NCBI RefSeq assembly: GCF_018617395.1
Contig: NZ_JACSKC010000001.1
Location: forward strand, 868,001-932,000
Source: Exiguobacterium sp. s48
GTDB taxonomy: Bacteria > Bacillota > Bacilli > Exiguobacteriales > Exiguobacteriaceae
Length of the DNA: 64,000 nt
Reading direction: 5' to 3'
The translations under genes were made by a program, and so were the position numbers. This document shows positions 1-7,758 of the stretch, piece by piece. Under the pieces are notes generated by a model, which saw only the letters and a program-made list of their open reading frames with translations, searched no databases and had not been told where the DNA came from. Within the stretch, counting starts at the first letter, position 1, and each line of letters begins with the position of its first letter.

Positions 1-3
1 TAA

Positions 4-35
4 ACCGGTCATGCAATCATGACCGGTCATTTTTT
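4..35 (+). terminator. Intrinsic terminator of a gene left of the window
   Basis: A 10-bp perfect stem (ACCGGTCATG / CATGACCGGT) with a 4-base loop is followed on the + strand by CATTTTTT. It therefore ends a + strand transcript entering from outside the window. The stem also overlaps the stop codon of the convergent glycosyltransferase gene. Confidence 0.8.
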
Positions 36-1088
36 GAATATCCATCTTTTTTGAATATAATAACTGACGAAAAAGAGAAAGCTATCGACCGCTACTTTTA
101 AGATAACCTCGCCCTGTCTGAACAAGAGAAACAAGAGATAGACAAGGATTGCCGAAACGGCCATTTGAAGCACGACGAGACTAAAATATTTCGGAAGGGA
201 CCGCCGCGCCTTCGAATCGAAGACTACTTTTCGATTCACGAGATAATTGAATAGAGAAGAAATGATTCGAGCGATGACCGTCGCAATGACGACATGAGCC
301 GTGTCGAAGTATGGAGATAATAAATAAATGAAGAGCGCATACATCCCGACGTCGACAAGGAACGAGGCGACAGACGATAATGAATACATCAAAAACATCC
401 GGTAAATTAAGATCGAGTCGAGAATCGGTCGGAAATGGGATGAATCATTTTCATTCTCATATACGGTCTGGATGGTCGTTTGTTGAATCGGGACCTGCAA
501 TCGTTTCGTGAACGTAAGCATATTCATCTCGAACTCATATCGATTCCCCGGAATGTCAATCAGTTGCCTAGCGTATCGCATCGGGATGGCACGAAGCCCC
601 GTCTGCGTGTCTTTTAACTTCAACCCACTCCCGATCAACATGACGAGCCGTGTCGCCTGATTGCCGAATCGGCTCCGGAGCGGAATCGCATCTCCGCTAA
701 AATCTCGACATCCCATGATGAGATGATGTGGTTTATTCAACCCTTCCTCATACACGTTGACGACATCTTGCGGTAAATGCTGCCCGTCGGCATCGACCGT
801 GATCACCCCTATTTTTTCCGGGTACGAATCTATCACGTACCGTAATCCCGTTTTGATTGCAGCACCCTTCCCTTGGTTCTGTTCGTGCGTTAGCACTTCG
901 TCGACAAAGGATGCCACGCTGTCAAATATCCCTACCGTCGACTCGTCACTACCGTCATTGACTACAATGATGGTCGAAAACCCGCTCTCCCTCAATTTCT
1001 CCACGAGTGTGACGAGTGCAGCATCAGGGTTATAGGCCGGAATCAAAATCGTATACGCTTGGCGTGTCTCCACTTCTTGCATTTGCAT
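27..1088 (-). CDS. Family 2 glycosyltransferase fused to a GtrA-like membrane domain
   Basis: The predicted 353-residue protein starts at the ATG preceded by GGAGGGG with good spacing; an in-frame extension upstream lacks an RBS. The N-terminal ~210 residues are a GT2 (GT-A fold) domain: ILIPAYNPD, VVNDGSD, and the DXD-like VDADGQH that binds metal and nucleotide sugar. The C-terminal ~130 residues hold four hydrophobic segments typical of GtrA-like flippase or anchor proteins. Such fusions are known in Bacilli and are expected to glycosylate a lipid carrier or cell-surface polymer at the membrane (inference). No polysaccharide cluster is visible around it; the next gene rightward is an unrelated cation exchanger with its own terminator. 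Substrate unknown. Confidence 0.85.
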   Translation of the reverse strand: MQMQEVETRQAYTILIPAYNPDAALVTLVEKLRESGFSTIIVVNDGSDESTVGIFDSVASFVDEVLTHEQNQGKGAAIKTGLRYVIDSYPEKIGVITVDADGQHLPQDVVNVYEEGLNKPHHLIMGCRDFSGDAIPLRSRFGNQATRLVMLIGSGLKLKDTQTGLRAIPMRYARQLIDIPGNRYEFEMNMLTFTKRLQVPIQQTTIQTVYENENDSSHFRPILDSILIYRMFLMYSLSSVASFLVDVGMYALFIYLLSPYFDTAHVVIATVIARIISSLFNYLVNRKVVFDSKARRSLPKYFSLVVLQMAVSAILVYLLFLLFRQGEVILKVAVDSFLFFVSYYIQKRWIFKK

Positions 1089-1144
1089 CGCCACCCCTCC
1101 TTCCATTCCCCTATACCCGAAGCAATGAATTCGCATTCCCAATT

Positions 1145-1171
1145 AAAAAAACATCAGCCCTAAGGCTGATG
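1145..1171 (-). terminator. Intrinsic terminator of the cation exchanger gene
   Basis: On the minus strand an 8-bp stem (CATCAGCC / GGCTGATG, loop TTAG) is followed by a T run (positions 1151 down to 1145), just after the exchanger stop codon. Confidence 0.85.
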
Positions 1172-1178
1172 CATGAGT

Positions 1179-2168
1179 TTACCCGATAAAGATCAAGTAA
1201 GACGAAACGAAATAGACGACGACAACGAGTAACGAAGGAATCACATAACGTACCTTCGACGTGACATTTTGTCTGAGCACACTGTACATCACGAGGATCG
1301 ATAGGATGGTGATCCCGACCGCAGATACGAGGTGTGATGTCGAGACATCTGCGAGGATTGATCCATTCCGATAAAAGACATCAGACATGGCGATAATAAG
1401 CATATTAAAGATATTCGAACCGAGAATCGAACCGAACGCCAAGTTGACATTACGAAGTTTGAGTGCCATGAACACGGCGACCGCTTCCGGGAGTGACGTC
1501 GATGCCGCAATCAAGAAGCTACCGACAAAGCTAGAACCGAGTCCTGTGACGACGGCAATCTGGTCTCCCGTGATCGATAGGGCTGTTCCTGCCGCCATGA
1601 TTACGATTGCAGCGATGATGAATCCAAAGACCGCACGTTTGAGCGTGATGTCTTCATATTTCCCGACAACCACTTCTTCTTCGACCTCATGTTCTGCAAC
1701 CGGATCTTTCGGTTGTTTCCCGATATAATAGATTCCGATGCCGTAAAGGATCGCAATGAGGAGTGCGTCGACACCGATTCCGATAAACGTCATATCGACG
1801 CGAACGATCAAGGCAATCAACGTCGTGACGGTCAAGAGTAACCCAAGTCCGGCCGTATACAGATGGTCCCGGCTCGCATAGTTGAACAATTGCTTCTGTC
1901 GGAAGTATAGGTCGAACATCGCTAAGATAAAGATATTGAACAGGTTACTTCCGAGCATGTTTCCGATGGCGATGTCTGGGTTGTCAATCATGACAGCCGA
2001 TATACTTGTTGTCACTTCCGGGAGCGAAGTCGCTCCTGCCAATAAAACCGTACCGACAAGCATCCCGCCCATTTTCGACTTTTCAGTCATGACGTCGGCG
2101 TACGTCGATAATTTAATGGCGGCGTAGACGGTGATGGCCGCAGCCAGTAAGAAATAAACAAATACCAT
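1179..2168 (-). CDS. Sodium/calcium exchanger-family cation antiporter
   Basis: The 329-residue integral membrane protein has the internal duplication of the Ca2+:cation antiporter family. The first repeat carries GATSLPE and GNMLGSNLFN, the second STSLPEA and GSILGSNIFN; these alpha-repeat motifs form the ion-binding site. About ten hydrophobic segments are visible, with an acidic loop in the middle. The start is the ATG behind GGAGGAG; a longer in-frame start would run into the leader. The leader holds a yybP-ykoY (Mn2+) riboswitch with terminator, so the exported ion is more likely Mn2+, or Ca2+ with Mn2+, than Ca2+ alone (inference). The gene is monocistronic. Confidence 0.9.
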   Translation of the reverse strand: MVFVYFLLAAAITVYAAIKLSTYADVMTEKSKMGGMLVGTVLLAGATSLPEVTTSISAVMIDNPDIAIGNMLGSNLFNIFILAMFDLYFRQKQLFNYASRDHLYTAGLGLLLTVTTLIALIVRVDMTFIGIGVDALLIAILYGIGIYYIGKQPKDPVAEHEVEEEVVVGKYEDITLKRAVFGFIIAAIVIMAAGTALSITGDQIAVVTGLGSSFVGSFLIAASTSLPEAVAVFMALKLRNVNLAFGSILGSNIFNMLIIAMSDVFYRNGSILADVSTSHLVSAVGITILSILVMYSVLRQNVTSKVRYVIPSLLVVVVYFVSSYLIFIG

Positions 2169-2190
2169 TTTTTCTCCTCCTTGGGTAAAC

Positions 2191-2237
2191 AAAAAAGACC
2201 TTTTTATGGACGACAAAAACGCCCATAAAAAGGTCTT
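2191..2237 (-). terminator. Riboswitch-controlled terminator ahead of the cation exchanger
   Basis: A 15-bp hairpin (5' arm 2237-2223, 3' arm 2209-2195) is followed by a T run. Its 5' arm includes the 3' strand of aptamer helix P1 (2233-2225), so P1 and terminator are mutually exclusive. Ligand-stabilised P1 should prevent termination, an ON switch. Confidence 0.85.
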
Positions 2238-2327
2238 GCGGACTTATAAAAGCTCGATGGACCGAGTGCGCACGCACTGTAATGACGACCCATCGACCAC
2301 GATTGTGGTCGCTACTCCCCTTTTTAT
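2225..2327 (-). promoter_or_regulatory. yybP-ykoY manganese riboswitch aptamer
   Basis: On the minus strand the leader shows the hallmarks of RF00080: GGGGAGTAGC after the P1 5' strand, a central hairpin region with GTCGTCAT, and CCGCAAGACC at the 3' side. P1 pairs 2327-2319 (ATAAAAAGG) with 2233-2225 (CCTTTTTAT). Known members sense Mn2+ and control efflux or exchanger genes. The following terminator shares the P1 3' strand. Confidence 0.88.
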
Positions 2328-2355
2328 CTTCCCTTTGACTATAGCATGAAGAGAA

Positions 2356-3204
2356 CTAGTTGACAATCGAGCGACGTATGAGTGCGAGAAGTTCTTGTGG
2401 CTCGAGAGCCGTCCGATATGCGAGTTCTTGCATCCCCGCGAGCTTCTCGGGTGACAATGGCGTGGTCCAGCCCGCTTCGTGAAGTCGCTGTCGGAAGCAC
2501 GCAATCTCTACTTCATCAATCGTCTCTCGTGCAACAATCTCTCTTAACTCATATGCTGTTTGACATAGTGGTGCCGATTCTTGCAACCATTCGTCCTCGA
2601 TGAAATGAGTCAACATGGATTCGAGGAGTCTTGCCACTTTTCGATCTTTCGCATTCTTCTCACCGTAAAACAACAGATGGAGTTCTTGTTCATACAAGCC
2701 AATCAGGTCTGTTGAACTACGAAACGGTTCAAATGCAAGCGACAGCTCATGGTAATACCACGATTGGTCACGCATCGGTCGTTTAAATCGTTGCCACACC
2801 TTCATCCCTTCCATCTCAAGATCATAGCGGATGGAGCGGAGATTATGTAGCTTGTCCGCCACGAGAAGTGCAATTTCATCAAATTGGAGTGACTTCACCT
2901 GTTGAAGTGTCATCCGTTTTCGTTGTTCCCACGTTTCATCACGATTTTTCTCCGAAACCGCTAGCACCAGCCTATGCACATCAGATCCAAATTTCGATAG
3001 AATCTCCTGTGGTTCTGTTTTTGTGTCTTCAATCAAATCATGAAGTAACCCTGCCGCCACGACTGCAGGTGGTTGATGATCGGTTTCAAGTAGCATGGCG
3101 ACAGAGAATGGGTGTGACAAGTATGGAATCGATGAGCCCTTTCTAGACTGGCCTCCGTGACGTACAGAAGAAAATCGTAGCGCTTCTTCGACAAGCGGAT
3201 TCAT
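2356..3204 (-). CDS. HD-domain hydrolase of the RelA/SpoT type
   Basis: The 282-residue soluble protein begins with an HD domain resembling the ppGpp hydrolase domain of RelA/SpoT: His15, His30-Pro, HDLIEDT near residues 54-60 and LLVADKLHNLRS near residue 115. No synthetase (RSD) domain or TGS/ACT region follows; the C-terminal ~130 residues are a helical region I do not recognise. It may act as a small alarmone hydrolase or on another nucleotide; the substrate is not proven by sequence. The start is the ATG after AAGGGAGCGAG; a codon 18 bases upstream lacks an RBS. Monocistronic, convergent with nothing, upstream of the exchanger leader. Confidence 0.75.
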   Translation of the reverse strand: MNPLVEEALRFSSVRHGGQSRKGSSIPYLSHPFSVAMLLETDHQPPAVVAAGLLHDLIEDTKTEPQEILSKFGSDVHRLVLAVSEKNRDETWEQRKRMTLQQVKSLQFDEIALLVADKLHNLRSIRYDLEMEGMKVWQRFKRPMRDQSWYYHELSLAFEPFRSSTDLIGLYEQELHLLFYGEKNAKDRKVARLLESMLTHFIEDEWLQESAPLCQTAYELREIVARETIDEVEIACFRQRLHEAGWTTPLSPEKLAGMQELAYRTALEPQELLALIRRSIVN

Positions 3205-3249
3205 GTCACTCGCTCCCTTCATCCGGATAAAAATCTCTTTATTTATTAC

Positions 3250-3280
3250 CCGGAATTAGGTAAAAATAACCTAATTTCCA
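3250..3280 (-). terminator. Possible weak terminator after the SDR gene
   Basis: An imperfect stem (GGAAATTAGGT / ACCTAATTCC on the minus strand) lies between the SDR stop and the HD gene. The T run is in the loop rather than after the stem, so it may instead be an operator-like inverted repeat. Confidence 0.35.
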
Positions 3281-3304
3281 TCCTATTTTAGGTATTTAGT
3301 CACA

Positions 3305-4009
3305 TTATTCTTCATAAATCATTTTCTTCGTCATGCCACCATCAACGATGAGGTTTTGTCCATTCACAAACTCGTTCTGTTGATCAATTAAATAGCGCAC
3401 TGCGCGGACGATGTCTTCCGGTTCACCGACACGACCCGATGGATGTTGTTCATGATCAATCTCACGTAACGCCTCATTGGACGTATGAATCCATCCCGGA
3501 CTGATTGCATTCACTGTCACGGGGCGGTCGCCCAATGAGATGGCGAGTGAATGGGTCAAACCGACGATTCCGCCTTTCGAAGCCCCATATGCGTCCCAGT
3601 GTGGCTCATTTTGAATGGCACGAGTCGAAGCCATATTAACGATTCTTCCGTACGACTCACCTTGATTCAGTTCTAAAAAGTATTTCGCACAACTAAATGT
3701 CCCGACTAGATTGACATCAATCACTCGTTTAAATGTCTCGATTTCGATGTCATCTATCGGTTTAACAAATGAAGCGATGCCTCCGTTGTTGATCAACACA
3801 TGGGCTCGACCAATCTCGTTATGAATCTCTTCAAAGACACGCTCAAGTTCAGAAGTATCCCCAAGGTCCACTTGATAAAAACGTAAACCTTCGATTTCCG
3901 GGTCATCTCCAATGTCTAGTCCAATCACTTCATACTGATTGACAAAAGCTCGAGCAATCGCATATCCGATTCCTTGACTGACTCCTGTTACAATCATCAC
4001 GTCTGTCAT
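3305..4009 (-). CDS. Short-chain dehydrogenase/reductase
   Basis: A 234-residue classical SDR. Visible elements are the cofactor motif TGVSQGIG (residues 8-15), NNGG (74-77, usual form NNAG), catalytic Ser128 and the YxxxK pair Tyr141/Lys145, then the SPGWI loop. It should oxidise or reduce an alcohol/ketone with NAD(P); Asp32 at the end of beta2 suggests NAD preference (inference). The ATG is preceded by GAGGAGGGA. It lies 39 bp downstream of glpP on the same strand and may be cotranscribed. Substrate unknown. Confidence 0.88.
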   Translation of the reverse strand: MTDVMIVTGVSQGIGYAIARAFVNQYEVIGLDIGDDPEIEGLRFYQVDLGDTSELERVFEEIHNEIGRAHVLINNGGIASFVKPIDDIEIETFKRVIDVNLVGTFSCAKYFLELNQGESYGRIVNMASTRAIQNEPHWDAYGASKGGIVGLTHSLAISLGDRPVTVNAISPGWIHTSNEALREIDHEQHPSGRVGEPEDIVRAVRYLIDQQNEFVNGQNLIVDGGMTKKMIYEE

Positions 4010-4048
4010 GATTCATCCCTCCTCAAGAAATGTATACCCAAATACGGA

Positions 4049-4594
4049 TTAGACAGTCCACAGTTTTCGATTCGAAGTCGTAATGACGCTCGCCCCGGCA
4101 TCGAGGGCTGCTTGGACTTCTTCTCGTGTCTCAATGAGACCTCCGGCGAATACCGGAATTCCCGTTCTCTCCTTCACCTGTTGAATATACTTTGGTACAA
4201 TCCCCGGCAGTACTTCGATATAATCTGGTTTTGATCGTTCAATGTGCTTGATACTCTTTTCAAGCGATGTCGAGTCAATCAAAAAAAGTCGCTGCACCGT
4301 CACGACATCATTTTGTTTCGCCTTGACGATGACGTTTCCTTTCGTCGAGATGATCCCGAACGGTTTATATGTTTGGCAAACATATTCCGTTGCATACTCG
4401 TCAGCCCTCATTCCTTGAATCAAATCCATATGAATGAACACTTTCTTATGATGTTTCTTCAACAGTCTAAAGATAGATTCCAATCGGCTCATATGAATCT
4501 CTAGTAACACACCTAGTTCCATATCACTCGATAAAAACCGTTCTAAATCCCGCATATCCCGAATCGCCGGCAAAATGGATTGTTCATTTAACAT
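4049..4594 (-). CDS. glpP: Glycerol-3-phosphate-responsive antiterminator GlpP
   Basis: The 181-residue protein matches the GlpP family (TIM-barrel-like RNA-binding antiterminator): an IHMDLIQG segment near residue 54, GIISTKGNVIVKAK near 80 and VFAGGLIETREEV near the C terminus. In Bacillus GlpP with glycerol-3-phosphate binds leader RNA of glpFK and glpD mRNA and lets transcription proceed. Here no glpF, glpK or glpD gene is adjacent; the downstream partner is an SDR gene. The start ATG follows GGGGGAG. The targets must lie elsewhere in the genome. Confidence 0.9.
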   Translation of the reverse strand: MLNEQSILPAIRDMRDLERFLSSDMELGVLLEIHMSRLESIFRLLKKHHKKVFIHMDLIQGMRADEYATEYVCQTYKPFGIISTKGNVIVKAKQNDVVTVQRLFLIDSTSLEKSIKHIERSKPDYIEVLPGIVPKYIQQVKERTGIPVFAGGLIETREEVQAALDAGASVITTSNRKLWTV

Positions 4595-4711
4595 CGACTA
4601 CTCCCCCTGTCTCCTGTTTCAATTATGTAGACAGCCATTTTCAGAAATCAAGGTTTACCTATTCAATATATCGGGAAAATAAAATCAACTTGTGTAGAGG
4701 GGGATTTTAGT

Positions 4712-5137
4712 ATGGTCAATGAAGTGACTGTAAAAGTTGAAACACCGACACCGGAACAACATCAACTATTGCGTGTGAAAGCGGGGATGCCACGCCGTTC
4801 CGATGAAAGTACGGTGAAAGGTCTTAAAAATACTCTGTTTGGGGTCTGTTTATACTTAGAAGATGAAATTGTCGGGATGGGGCGTGTCGTCGGTGATGGC
4901 GGGATGGTGTTTCATTTGGTCGACATTGCTGTCGATCCGGAATGTCAGGGACTCGGACTCGGAAAATTAATCATGGAACATTTGATGGAATGGATATTAA
5001 ACGAGGCAGATGAGACAGCCATCATTAGTCTAATCGCAGACATTCCAGCAGATGGATTGTATCGACAATTCGGGTTTGATTACTCACGACCGGAATCTGT
5101 GGGGATGGAGTATCAATGGGGACAAAAAGAAAGCTGA
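4712..5137 (+). CDS. GNAT family N-acetyltransferase
   Basis: A 141-residue single-domain GNAT. The acetyl-CoA pyrophosphate loop reads QGLGLGK (about residues 80-86) after VDIAVDPEC, and the C-terminal ADGLYRQFGF segment is typical of the family. It transfers an acetyl group from acetyl-CoA to an amine; substrate unknown. GAGGGGG lies 8 bases before the ATG. It is 26 bp upstream of the antiporter gene and probably cotranscribed with it. Confidence 0.85.
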   Translation: MVNEVTVKVETPTPEQHQLLRVKAGMPRRSDESTVKGLKNTLFGVCLYLEDEIVGMGRVVGDGGMVFHLVDIAVDPECQGLGLGKLIMEHLMEWILNEADETAIISLIADIPADGLYRQFGFDYSRPESVGMEYQWGQKES

Positions 5138-5163
5138 AAACAAATCATGAAAGGGGATGACGT

Positions 5164-6333
5164 ATGGATGGATTAAATATCATCGTGTTGCTCGGATTGG
5201 CGCTCACGCTCATCTCCGTCTTCAGTCTTCTTATTGAACGTCTTTACTTCCCTAGTATTTTAGCATTTATTGCGATTGGTGTAGGCGTAGGCTTCTTTTG
5301 GGACGGAAATGAAGTATTTAAAGTCGCAGGTGAGATCGGAATCGTCCTCTTGTTTTTCCTACTTGGTCTTAAGTTTCCCTTGCGAGAATTATGGAAGCGT
5401 ATGCGAAAAGTTTGGAAAGCAGGCGTACTCGATATCGTTCTCTCTTTCGGCGTATCGTTCGGGATTGCCTTACTATTTGGCCTCGATTTCCCTCGCGCAT
5501 TTCTAATTGGAGCCGTCTTATATGCGACGAGCTCTTCCATTTCTGCGAAACTGCTTGAGCGGCATTCCGAAAAACATGAAGATATTAAAGAGTTTGTGCT
5601 CGCCTTACTCATCTTTGAGGATATTTTCGCCCCACTCCTCTTAACGGTCGCTCCTTTCATCATTCAAGAGGAACCGGTTGCATTGTCCGATATCGGGAAA
5701 GTCTTCGCAGGATTTCTTATTTTTGGAGTACTCTTGTTCATCGGTTCAAGCTTTGTATCGAAACAACAAAAGTTTTCGAAGCACTTATTGCGACAAGATG
5801 ATGCGAGTATCGGTCTGATTGGACTCATTCTCTTTTTCGCAGGAATTGGGATGGTGTTTGGATTATCTGAGATATTAGGCGCGTTTATCGCTGGAATCAT
5901 GCTCGCAGATATCCACGATGTGAGACCGCTGAAGCGTTTGACCGTACCCGTCCGAGATTTGTTCTTGCCGATCTTTTTCATCTCGTTCGGTATCTCGATC
6001 AACCTCGAGAAAGGTGTCATCGTAAATGCACTCTTCTTCGTCTTGATTGTGTGGGGAGTATTATCCAAATGGATTGTCGGACGCGTCGGGGGCAGAATCT
6101 ATGGCTTGACGCGTGTTCAGGCGAATGAAGCCGGGTTCTCACTCGCGCCACGTGGGGAGTTCTCTATTTTATTCACCGCCCTTTCGAACGGGGCCATCAA
6201 CTTGTTTGTCGGTCTCTATATTTTCGTGTCAGCCATTGTTGGAATCATTCTGTTCCGTTTCTCAGAGTACTTGGCAGAAAAAACGGAGAAAACCCTCACG
6301 AAAGTGTTACCTGACGAGAAAAAAGAAAAATGA
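5164..6333 (+). CDS. CPA2-type monovalent cation:proton antiporter
   Basis: The 389-residue membrane protein has about 12 hydrophobic segments and the features of the Na+/H+ exchanger (KefB-like, CPA2) domain: GEIGIVLLFFLLGLKF, the paired small-residue unwound helices and APRGEFSILF near residue 329. No TrkA-N/RCK domain follows, so it is the membrane domain only; a short charged tail ends the protein. It is expected to exchange K+ or Na+ for H+ in pH or osmotic homeostasis. AAGGGGATGACG precedes the ATG. Confidence 0.88.
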   Translation: MDGLNIIVLLGLALTLISVFSLLIERLYFPSILAFIAIGVGVGFFWDGNEVFKVAGEIGIVLLFFLLGLKFPLRELWKRMRKVWKAGVLDIVLSFGVSFGIALLFGLDFPRAFLIGAVLYATSSSISAKLLERHSEKHEDIKEFVLALLIFEDIFAPLLLTVAPFIIQEEPVALSDIGKVFAGFLIFGVLLFIGSSFVSKQQKFSKHLLRQDDASIGLIGLILFFAGIGMVFGLSEILGAFIAGIMLADIHDVRPLKRLTVPVRDLFLPIFFISFGISINLEKGVIVNALFFVLIVWGVLSKWIVGRVGGRIYGLTRVQANEAGFSLAPRGEFSILFTALSNGAINLFVGLYIFVSAIVGIILFRFSEYLAEKTEKTLTKVLPDEKKEK

Positions 6334-6336
6334 ATT

Positions 6337-6367
6337 GGCGGACCCATACGCTGGGTCCGCCTGTTTT
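6337..6367 (+). terminator. Terminator between the antiporter and dedA genes
   Basis: A 10-bp perfect stem GGCGGACCCA / TGGGTCCGCC with loop TACGC is followed by TGTTTTA on the + strand. It sits between convergent genes and may serve both. Confidence 0.8.
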
Positions 6368-6372
6368 ATGCT

Positions 6373-6990
6373 TTAATCCTTCGCTAGTTTACTGTGCCTT
6401 TTCTTTCGCCATACGAGATAGATGATGACCCCAATCAACAATAGCCCATAGATTACATAAGAATACGCATCGAGGTATGCGAGAATATCTTGCCAGTTCT
6501 CCCCGACTTTCATCCCGATGACGATGAGAATGGTATTCCATAAAGCTGTCCCAGCCGTACTGAGCAATAGAAATTTCAAGAATGGCATATTGGACATACC
6601 TGCCGGAATGGAGATGAGACTACGAACGACTGGCATCAATCTTCCGAAGAATACCATCCACCCTCCGTATCGATCGAACCAGGCATCCGCTTTTCGTACA
6701 TTTTCGATGTCGAGTCGGAGCCATTTCCCGTATCGCTTTGTCCATTTTTCAATTTGCTCAACATCAAACAAGAGTCCGAGGCCATACAGCAATACCGCTC
6801 CTAAAATGGCACCAACTGTTGATGCCACGATGACAAGCGTGATGGACAAGTTTGTCTTCACAGCAAAAAATCCGCCAAACAAGAGAACCACTTCAGACGG
6901 TATGGGCGGAAATACGTTTTCAATAAAAATCATGAATGCGATCCCTATGTACCCATATTGCTCGATTACTGAAATCATCCAGTCACTCAT
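6373..6990 (-). CDS. DedA family membrane protein
   Basis: The 205-residue protein has the SNARE-associated/DedA domain: ENVFPPIPSEVVLLFGG near the N terminus, the amphipathic re-entrant region and FFGRLMPVVRSLISIPAG. Four to five membrane segments are visible. DedA proteins act as lipid flippases, for example for undecaprenyl phosphate or phospholipids, and support envelope homeostasis. The ATG follows GGAGGAATTGAC; upstream in-frame codons are in the divergent promoter region shared with tag. Confidence 0.88.
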   Translation of the reverse strand: MSDWMISVIEQYGYIGIAFMIFIENVFPPIPSEVVLLFGGFFAVKTNLSITLVIVASTVGAILGAVLLYGLGLLFDVEQIEKWTKRYGKWLRLDIENVRKADAWFDRYGGWMVFFGRLMPVVRSLISIPAGMSNMPFLKFLLLSTAGTALWNTILIVIGMKVGENWQDILAYLDAYSYVIYGLLLIGVIIYLVWRKKRHSKLAKD

Positions 6991-7082
6991 GTCAATTCCT
7001 CCATTCCCACTCCATATACCCGTCCATTTCCGTACATAACCACCGAGACATGCTACACTTCTTATAAAAGGAGTTGAGAATT

Positions 7083-7640
7083 TTGGTTGAAACATTACGC
7101 TGTCCTTGGTGCGGAACCGATCCGTTATACGTTCGTTATCATGACGAGGAATGGGGAAAGCCCGTTCACGACGACCAGAAGCACTTTGAATGTTTGACAC
7201 TCGAGAGTGCACAGGCTGGTTTGAGTTGGATCACGATTTTAAGAAAACGTGAAAACTATCGACATGCTTACGCAAACTTTGAGGTACAAGACGTTGCCAT
7301 GTTTACAGAAGAGGATATTGAAAGGCTCATGTTAGATAGTGGCATCGTCCGAAATCGAAAGAAAATCGAGGCATCCATCAATAATGCGAAGCAATTCATC
7401 AAGATTCAACAGGAATTCGGTACGTTCGATTCCTATATTTGGTCATTCGTCGACCATGAGCCCGTTATCAACAGATGGGACAGCTTGGATGAAGTTCCTG
7501 CCACGACAGAACTGTCTGAACGATTGAGTAAAGACCTCAAGCGACGGGGCTTTAAGTTTTTAGGCCCAACGACGGTGTATGCCCACCTACAAGCGACTGG
7601 TCTCGTCAATGACCATCTCGTGTCTTGTGCATTCCGTTAA
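7083..7640 (+). CDS. tag: DNA-3-methyladenine glycosylase I
   Basis: The 185-residue enzyme excises 3-methyladenine from alkylated DNA (base excision repair). Family features are RCPWCGTDPLYVRYHDEEWG at the N terminus, ESAQAGLSWITIL for base recognition, and the late CxxH-type zinc ligands (His and Cys near DHLVSCAF). No ATG is available: AAAAGGAG lies 9 bases before TTG at 7083, which I take as the start; an in-frame TTG at 7074 touches the RBS and is unlikely. Divergent from dedA. Confidence 0.9.
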   Translation: MVETLRCPWCGTDPLYVRYHDEEWGKPVHDDQKHFECLTLESAQAGLSWITILRKRENYRHAYANFEVQDVAMFTEEDIERLMLDSGIVRNRKKIEASINNAKQFIKIQQEFGTFDSYIWSFVDHEPVINRWDSLDEVPATTELSERLSKDLKRRGFKFLGPTTVYAHLQATGLVNDHLVSCAFR

Positions 7641-7719
7641 TTTAGGACCAGCTCTCAAAAACATCTTTACATTTCCCCTCTTGTTGTGACAATATTTTGA
7701 CAAAGTGATATTCTATCAC

Positions 7720-7733
7720 TGAAATCGTTTTCA
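7720..7733 (+). promoter_or_regulatory. CcpA cre site upstream of putP
   Basis: TGAAATCGTTTTCA fits the cre consensus TGWAANCGNTNWCA at every position. It lies 26 bp before the putP start, downstream of promoter-like AT-rich sequence, an arrangement suited to carbon catabolite repression. Confidence 0.75.
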
Positions 7734-7758
7734 TTTATTTTTATTCGGGGGGATGTTG

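Noticed and set aside
2244-2504. 86-residue minus-strand frame over the riboswitch and HD gene end
   Set aside because: Shadow frame overlapping both a real gene and a structured RNA leader.
3242-3300. Possible riboswitch from repeated CCTAA hairpins before the HD gene
   Set aside because: Too short and no match to a known aptamer; kept only as a weak terminator or operator-like repeat.
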